Below are positions 59,785 through 64,000 of a stretch of 64,000 nucleotides of DNA, piece after piece. The stretch comes from Clostridia bacterium (GTDB lineage Bacteria; Bacillota; Clostridia; Oscillospirales; Acutalibacteraceae), in contig JAFWYB010000070.1 of assembly GCA_017517865.1 (NCBI GenBank), positions 48,866 to 112,865 of the forward strand, given 5' to 3'. Position numbers and translations under genes: made by a program. Position 1 is the stretch's first letter. Each line of letters opens with the position of its first letter. A model generated the notes under the pieces. The model had not been told where the DNA came from. It made no database searches and saw nothing but the letters and a program-made list of their open reading frames with translations.

Positions 59785-60522
59785 TTATCTTGTGGGTTGA
59801 TATATTTTAAGTTCGCTCTTGCTTTTTACTGAAAGCAGGAGCTTATATGCATTGCCGTATTTTGAATATGGGTGGGGATAAATCCCTATTCTGTCGAGCT
59901 CGTTTGTGAGCCATAATGGCATTGAGCCTGCCGCCTTTATTTCAAGCACAGCCTGCTCGTCACCCATTAGCAGATAGCCGTAATCCCCCTTGCTTATATC
60001 CAGCTCAGTCGTTCTGAAGCGGATGTTTGTATCAAAGGTCAGACGTAAATCCGGGTCTTCGGCTGAGTAGTAGGCAGTGCGGTCATAGAAAAGCGAAACC
60101 GCAGGTCTGAGCTTCTTATAGAATGAAACGAAATAGTCAATTTCCCGTGTTACCTGAGTTTCCTGCGGCGGTGGCTGATGCTTGCAAAGGTAAAGTATTG
60201 ACTGCAGATATGTCATATCAATACGCCTTTTATAAACAACGCCCTTATATTTCTTTTTCAGCTCCACGAAAACGTTGCTTTCGGCTGAGGGATGGCCGTA
60301 GGAACGGATTCTCAGCTTTTCCTTATATATGGTGGGCTTTTCTATCGAAGCTCTGATAAGGCGGAAATCGGGAGTGTCAAAATATATATTGTGTATGGTG
60401 CTTTCGCCGTATTTGTCCGGAGAGAGCCTGTCACTGAGTGCAAACAGAAGCTCCTGCTTCTGTTCACGGGTTATGATATATTTCTTTTCGCTTCTTTCAA
60501 AAATCTTGGTGAAGCCTGCCAT
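59785..60522 (-). CDS. VTC-domain (polyphosphate-polymerase-like) protein
   Basis: A 245-residue protein with the tunnel-shaped VTC/CYTH-type triphosphate-binding fold. Conserved basic and acidic residues are present: RSEKKYIIT, IHNIYFDTPDF, YKEKLRIRSYG, VFVELKKKYKGVVYKRR, SLFYDRTAYYS, AVLEIKA and PHPYSKYGNAYKLL. In yeast Vtc4 this domain polymerises ATP gamma-phosphate into polyphosphate, and bacterial homologues are often annotated that way without direct proof. No transmembrane part of its own; it most likely works with the adjacent DUF4956 membrane protein. 17 bases after the kinase gene. Confidence 0.88.
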   Translation of the reverse strand: MAGFTKIFERSEKKYIITREQKQELLFALSDRLSPDKYGESTIHNIYFDTPDFRLIRASIEKPTIYKEKLRIRSYGHPSAESNVFVELKKKYKGVVYKRRIDMTYLQSILYLCKHQPPPQETQVTREIDYFVSFYKKLRPAVSLFYDRTAYYSAEDPDLRLTFDTNIRFRTTELDISKGDYGYLLMGDEQAVLEIKAAGSMPLWLTNELDRIGIYPHPYSKYGNAYKLLLSVKSKSELKIYQPTR

Positions 60523-60539
60523 AATTTCACCTGCCAGTT

Positions 60540-61775
60540 TTATAATATGATTTTGAAGGTAATTGCCGTTGTGCCGTTTGTAAAGGCACGGATTTTACCC
60601 TTATGTCTTTCAACAATTGCCTTTGCTATTGAAAGGCCTATGCCGTAGCCACCGGTTTCTCTTGAGCGTGAGGCATCAGCTCTGTAAAAGCGGTCAAACA
60701 GTCTTGAAACAGTGTTGGGGTCAACGTATTCACAGGTGTTATACATATCAATTACCGTGCTTTTACCGCTTTTATAAACCGAAAGCTTGATAATACCCTC
60801 AGCATCGGAATATTTTAGTGCGTTGTCGCAGAGGATGGAAACAAGCTGCCTTATTTCAGATTCCTCACCGCGGAAAAATATATCCGGGGCTACTGAAACC
60901 TCAAAGTCCTTACCTGCGTGCTTTGCGGGCGCTTCAAAGCCTGAGGCGGTGTCAATTACCGCTTCGCTCAGGTTGAAAAGAGCATTCTCTCTTTTTTTGC
61001 GTACCTCGTCAAATTTTGAAAGCTTAACAAGATTTTTCACAAGCTCGCTCATTCTCTCGGTCTGATTTTTTATGCTTGTTAGCCATTCGTTTTCTCCGTC
61101 GCACATTTCAAGCACTTCAGCGTCGGCAGAGATTATTGCCAGAGGCGTTTTAAGCTCATGACCCGCATCTGTGATGAATTGCTTTTGTCTTTGCATATTA
61201 TCTGCTATGGGCTTTATTGCCCACTTGGAAAGCCAGTAAACAGGGATAAGTATAAGAATCATTGTTATCAGACCGATGAAAAGGCTGGCTTTCGCAAGAG
61301 TGATGGCGTCGTTAAGCTCCTTCTGAAAGTCGATAAAAACAATAAGTGAATTATCTCCGTTTACGGTGTTGAGATACATATAGTTACCCTTGTAGCCGAA
61401 GCCCTCGGCAGTGCCGAAAACGTCTGAGGCATAGCGGAATGCCTTTTCATCGTCAACGGTTGGGTTGTTTGCGGTGTGAATATTGGTGACAACGTTCTTT
61501 CTTATTTCAACGTAAAAATATCTTTCGGAATAAGGGGTTTTCTCCGTTGAATCATAGCCTATGATAGGGTGTATGAAATCCTCCAGAAAGTCGTTTCTGT
61601 CGTAGTTGTCGGGAAATCTGCCGTTGTTTTCGGCTATGAGGGTCAGTGCCGTTTTAAGGTCTGTATCACGCTGATAAATCGTAACGGCATTAACGGCAAT
61701 CATCTGAACCATAATCAGAGAGGAAAGCGCAAAAAAAGCAATTATCATAAATTTATGTTGCAGTTTTTTCAGCAT
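60540..61775 (-). CDS. sensor histidine kinase
   Basis: About 411 residues. Start set at ATG 61775: GGAGGAAAC precedes it and ATGCTGA overlaps the response regulator stop; longer upstream starts would read through the regulator gene. Two transmembrane helices (about 8-32 and 160-185) bracket an extracellular sensor of about 125 residues. Then H-box ITDAGHELKTPLAII (H206), N-box ILCDNALKYSD, and G-boxes FDRFYRADASRSRETGGYGIGLSIAKAIV. It phosphorylates the adjacent OmpR-type regulator. Transcription runs on into the VTC and DUF4956 genes, so this kinase probably senses a condition relevant to that module. Confidence 0.93.
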   Translation of the reverse strand: MLKKLQHKFMIIAFFALSSLIMVQMIAVNAVTIYQRDTDLKTALTLIAENNGRFPDNYDRNDFLEDFIHPIIGYDSTEKTPYSERYFYVEIRKNVVTNIHTANNPTVDDEKAFRYASDVFGTAEGFGYKGNYMYLNTVNGDNSLIVFIDFQKELNDAITLAKASLFIGLITMILILIPVYWLSKWAIKPIADNMQRQKQFITDAGHELKTPLAIISADAEVLEMCDGENEWLTSIKNQTERMSELVKNLVKLSKFDEVRKKRENALFNLSEAVIDTASGFEAPAKHAGKDFEVSVAPDIFFRGEESEIRQLVSILCDNALKYSDAEGIIKLSVYKSGKSTVIDMYNTCEYVDPNTVSRLFDRFYRADASRSRETGGYGIGLSIAKAIVERHKGKIRAFTNGTTAITFKIIL

Positions 61776-62446
61776 TTTGTTTCCTCCAGGGTATATCCCA
61801 CGCCTCTGACAGCCTTGATTTCCGTGTTTGCTCCGAGTGAGCTCAGCTTTTTGCGAAGGTAGGAGATATATACCCATACAACATTTATTTCGGCGTCAGT
61901 GTCATAGCCCCATATACGCTCCATAAACTGCTCGGTAGAAATGAGCCTGCCGGGGTTTGTCATAAGCATTTCGAGCATCTGAAATTCCTTGTTGCCAAGC
62001 CGCATGCTCTCATTGCCGACAGAAAGCTCAAAGCTTTCTCTGTTAAGGCTTATGTTGCCGAAGGACATAAGGTTAGGAGAAAATTCAGACCTTCTTCTTG
62101 TAAGAGCTCTTATTCTGGCAAGCAGCTCACCCATGTTGAAGGGCTTGGTGAGATAATCGTCCGCACCCGTATCAAGACCGACAATGCGGTCCTCAACCTC
62201 ACTTTTGGCAGTGAGCATAAGTACGGGGGTTGAGACGCCGTTTTTACGAAGCTCCTTAAGCACCTCAAGGCCGTTCATTTTAGGCATCATAATATCAAGA
62301 ATTATACCGTCGTAGTTTTCGTCAAGGCCGTAATCAAGTGCATCTTGACCGTTGTAAACCGCATCTACTGAGTAGTTGTTGTGTTTAAGAATAGCGCAAA
62401 GAGCCTTGGAGAGTTCCTTTTCGTCTTCTGCAAGTAAAAGTCGCAT
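61769..62446 (-). CDS. OmpR-family response regulator
   Basis: A 225-residue regulator: receiver domain with acidic pocket (E7-D8), phosphoacceptor D51 (IILDIMMPKMNG), T and K switch residues (MLTAK, TKPF), and a C-terminal winged helix (GNISLNRESFELSVGNESMRLGNKEFQMLEMLMTNPG to RKKLSSLGANTEIKAVRGVGYTLEE). First gene of the five-gene unit; overlaps the kinase by 7 bases. It likely regulates its own operon, although no direct-repeat operator was identified with confidence. Confidence 0.94.
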   Translation of the reverse strand: MRLLLAEDEKELSKALCAILKHNNYSVDAVYNGQDALDYGLDENYDGIILDIMMPKMNGLEVLKELRKNGVSTPVLMLTAKSEVEDRIVGLDTGADDYLTKPFNMGELLARIRALTRRRSEFSPNLMSFGNISLNRESFELSVGNESMRLGNKEFQMLEMLMTNPGRLISTEQFMERIWGYDTDAEINVVWVYISYLRKKLSSLGANTEIKAVRGVGYTLEETKC

Positions 62447-62483
62447 AATAACACCCTTTCTGCCATTAAAACATACATTAGAA

Positions 62484-62513
62484 ATTATAGCATAATTTAT
62501 ATGGCTTTTTCAA
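62484..62513 (-). promoter_or_regulatory. promoter of the two-component/VTC unit
   Basis: Minus strand TTGAAA (62513-62508), 18 bases, consensus TATAAT (62489-62484). The rest of 62447-62679 shows no gene. Confidence 0.65.
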
Positions 62514-62665
62514 TATATTAAGCTGAGTATTTATGAAAAAAGATAAAAATTCTATCATAAATTTCAACTGTGAGAATTATATTCCGTAAACCTTAAAATA
62601 AACAAAAAGCATTACCTCGGTGAAAAAACAGAAAACAGCACAGAAAGGGGCAGGGGAGTGAAAAA

Positions 62666-62701
62666 GCAGTAAAAAGAAAGGACCGAAGAAAACTCCGGTC
62701 C
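62666..62701 (-). terminator. terminator of the zinc-ribbon gene
   Basis: GGACCGAAG (62680-62688) and CTCCGGTCC (62693-62701) form a stem with one mismatch; on the minus strand TTTCTTTTTACTG follows. Confidence 0.8.
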
Positions 62702-62745
62702 GGCATAAGACTATTTATAAAGTAACAAAAACTTTCAAATATAAA

Positions 62746-63030
62746 TTATGCTTCTTCTTCCTCTTTCATCTTAGCAAAGCAATCGCTGCAGTAAACATCT
62801 CTGCCTTCTGTGGGCTTGAAGGGAACCTTTGCCTCTGCGCCGCATTTAGCACATGTTGCGATGAACATTTCGCGTGCGGGCTTAGCTGCATTTTTACGTG
62901 CAATACGGCAGTCCTTACAACGCTGGGGCTCATTCTGGAAGCCTTTTTCAGCGTAGAATTCCTGTTCGCCTGCAGTAAAGATGAAATCATTTCCGCATTC
63001 TTTGCATTTGAGTGTTTTGTCTTCGTACAT
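62746..63030 (-). CDS. small double zinc-ribbon protein
   Basis: A 94-residue protein with two four-cysteine zinc sites: C9-x2-C12 with C-K-D-C near residues 38-41 (KCKECGNDF then RCKDCR), matching the zf-trcl probable zinc ribbon, and CAKCGAEAKVPFKPTEGRDVYCSDC near 60-82, the CxxC-x17-CxxC type. Acidic C-terminal tail. Such proteins are common and abundant in clostridia; the role is unknown but nucleic-acid or ribosome association is often supposed. A GAGGTAAAAAAC ribosome binding site lies just after the structured element 63056-63117. Confidence 0.8.
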   Translation of the reverse strand: MYEDKTLKCKECGNDFIFTAGEQEFYAEKGFQNEPQRCKDCRIARKNAAKPAREMFIATCAKCGAEAKVPFKPTEGRDVYCSDCFAKMKEEEEA

Positions 63031-63055
63031 TGTTTTTTACCTCGCTTGAATTTAA

Positions 63056-63117
63056 TGGCCCTTGTCGGAGTTGCACCGACTCTTTGAAAACAACGCTCTT
63101 CTTTGAGCTATGGGGCA
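63056..63117 (-). ncRNA. compact structured leader, tRNA-like in outline
   Basis: The 89-bp gap between the sigma factor and zinc-ribbon genes is almost filled by a 62-base element read on the minus strand. GCCC near its 5' end can pair with GGGC near its 3' end; inside are a GCTC/GAGC hairpin and a GTCGG-TGCAACT-CCGAC hairpin whose loop resembles a tRNA T-loop. It is too short (62 bases) and lacks a paired anticodon stem, so it is not a functional tRNA. A pseudo-tRNA or a cis-regulatory leader for the zinc-ribbon gene are the two readings. Confidence 0.45.
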
Positions 63118-63119
63118 AA

Positions 63120-63692
63120 TTATATATAAGAACTGAGCTTTTCGCGCAGCTTCTTTCTTGCTCTGTGGAGGGTATTGTCCACTGCTTTCGGTGTCATACC
63201 CAGACGGTTTGCTATTTCTTCATATCTGTAATCGGTAAGGAAAAGGGCGAAAACCTGCTTTTCCTTTTCGGTGAGTGACTGTGCTATAACAGAATGTATA
63301 AGCTCTGCCGTGTTTTCCGTTGTAACGCTTTCCTCGGGTGAGGGTGCTGAGATAAGATCCGGATTTTCTTCTATTGAAACGGTGAGAAACGACGGAACGC
63401 GCTTTTTGGATGAAAGATTTCTCAGTATGCTGACTATACGGTTACGCATACAGCGCGAGGTGTAGGTTTTGAAGGAACAGCCCTTTTCACCGCTGAAAGA
63501 ATAAACAGCACCGAGAAAAGCAATCATAGCCTCCTGAATCATATCCTCTCTTTCAATATCTGTGTCGGTGAAGGCGGCAGAAATTATCACTGCGACGTCA
63601 GTATATCTTTTTGTAAGAACCGAAAAAGCAGACTCATTATTGCTTTTAGATAATATAACGAGTTCCTCATCCTTGAGAAGTGAATAATCCAA
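63120..63692 (-). CDS. sigma-70 family RNA polymerase sigma factor (SigH-like size)
   Basis: A 190-residue alternative sigma factor. Region 2 spans about 25-95 (FSVLTKRYTDVAVIISAAF, DMIQEAMIAFLGAVYSFSGEKGCSFKTYTSRCMRNRIVSILR) and region 4 about 135-185 (LTEKEKQVFALFLTDYRYEEIANRLGMTPKAVDNTLHRARKKLREKL). There is no region 3 or anti-sigma gene beside it. Layout and length resemble sporulation sigma-H rather than an ECF factor, but the identity is not certain. Start is UUG with AAAGG about 10 bases upstream. Its stop is two bases from the structured element preceding the zinc-ribbon gene. Confidence 0.88.
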   Translation of the reverse strand: MDYSLLKDEELVILSKSNNESAFSVLTKRYTDVAVIISAAFTDTDIEREDMIQEAMIAFLGAVYSFSGEKGCSFKTYTSRCMRNRIVSILRNLSSKKRVPSFLTVSIEENPDLISAPSPEESVTTENTAELIHSVIAQSLTEKEKQVFALFLTDYRYEEIANRLGMTPKAVDNTLHRARKKLREKLSSYI

Positions 63693-63730
63693 AACAAAAA
63701 TTACCTTTCACCCAGAATATTATTATGACT

Positions 63731-63759
63731 ATTCTATAATAAAAATTTTCCACTGTCAA
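63731..63759 (-). promoter_or_regulatory. promoter of the sigma factor gene
   Basis: Minus strand TTGACA (63759-63754), 17 bases, TAGAAT (63736-63731). Confidence 0.75.
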
Positions 63760-63824
63760 GATGATTTTTATACAAAATGACGAAGATAAATTTGTAGCAT
63801 CCTACAATAAAAGGGGCTGTATTT

Positions 63825-63911
63825 TCGCCGACACCCCATAAGGCAGTATTTGTTTCTCTAACAAAATTCCCCGTATTTTTGCCAAAAGCCTCGCAAGGCG
63901 ACAGCCTTGCT
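63825..63911 (+). repeat. dispersed repeat R2, copy b
   Basis: Matches 31731-31817 over 87 bp with three mismatches. Here the GCAAGGC/GCCTTGC hairpin is followed by TGCGTTTTG rather than TTTTT. It lies upstream of the minus-strand sigma factor gene and downstream of nothing visible; the rest of 63912-64000 holds no recognisable feature. Confidence 0.8.
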
Positions 63912-64000
63912 GCGTTTTGTGGCTTCAATACAAGAAATTTTAAGTTCTTACGAAACTGCGAAGCACTTTAAAATGCGAAACAGCTTTGCAAGAAAAGGCA

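Noticed and set aside
63056-63117. Functional tRNA gene on the minus strand
   Set aside because: Only 62 bases, no paired anticodon stem, weak acceptor pairing and a T-loop starting TG rather than TT; reported only as a structured or pseudo-tRNA element.
63734-63928. Minus-strand 64-codon frame through R2b containing FVRETNTALWGVGE
   Set aside because: The same segment in R2a continues in a different frame and there is no consistent start or ribosome binding site; it overlaps the sigma factor promoter. Kept as a repeat, not a gene.

Overview
The window looks like the chromosome of a low-to-moderate GC Gram-positive anaerobe of the class Clostridia, most likely a gut member of the Oscillospiraceae/Ruminococcaceae type. 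The basis is AGGAG-type ribosome binding sites, TTGACA-N17-TATAAT promoters, short U-tailed terminators, sortase/LPXTG pili, secreted proteins with fibronectin type III (FN3) repeats, a BspA-like leucine-rich-repeat protein, and fucose/glucoside hydrolases of families GH95 and GH116. Species cannot be named from sequence alone. No rRNA, CRISPR array or convincing tRNA was seen.

Layout. 0-4.5 kb is an accessory region: a J-domain-like coiled-coil protein, a uracil-DNA-glycosylase-like protein, small orphan genes, a complete IS256-family element (1980-3482) with terminal inverted repeats and an 8-bp target duplication, and a tandem OB-fold protein. 4.7-8.7 kb holds a secreted GH95 alpha-L-fucosidase and an orphan HipA-like kinase. 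9.1-15.1 kb holds an AgrA/AgrC-type LytTR two-component pair followed by a 1296-residue surface LRR/FN3 protein. 15.5-17.1 kb is a secreted alpha/beta hydrolase. 17.4-27.3 kb is a pilus/adhesin operon: coiled-coil protein, signal peptidase I, a 1464-residue LPETG adhesin with a degenerate CHAP domain, major LPETG pilin, class C sortase, a minor pilin with an atypical LIQTGQ sorting motif, and a second sortase.

27.6-31.7 kb has a cytoplasmic GH116 glucosidase, a membrane-anchored unknown and a low-molecular-weight protein tyrosine phosphatase. 31.9-39.9 kb has three large secreted FN3 proteins: one of unknown function, a D-Ala-D-Ala carboxypeptidase and a polysaccharide deacetylase. The carboxypeptidase gene lies between two inverted copies of a 218-bp repeat. 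40.0-45.9 kb reads as a six-gene operon: repeat lipoprotein, alpha/beta hydrolase, nicotinamidase-like hydrolase, nadE, secreted phosphodiesterase, secreted esterase. 46-48.8 kb carries a TetR regulator, an FGGY sugar kinase and a small membrane protein. 48.8-55.6 kb is branched-chain amino acid biosynthesis (ilvB-ilvN-ilvC-ilvD) with a DUF815 ATPase and RidA. 55.7-57.1 kb carries an acetyltransferase and yebC. 57.2-62.4 kb (minus strand) is a single unit of OmpR regulator, histidine kinase, VTC-domain protein, DUF4956 membrane protein and DUF4353-like beta-helix lipoprotein. 62.7-63.7 kb has a sigma factor and a zinc-ribbon protein separated by a compact structured element.

The window is also rich in dispersed non-coding repeats. 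R1 occurs at 8.7, 15.2 and 27.3 kb, and its conserved 14-17 codon tail differs among copies only at synonymous positions. R2 is at 31.7 and 63.8 kb. R3 is at 55.6 and 56.3 kb. There is a 113-bp perfectly nested cloverleaf at 45.9 kb and the inverted pair at 35.4/37.7 kb. These are the least explained parts of the window.
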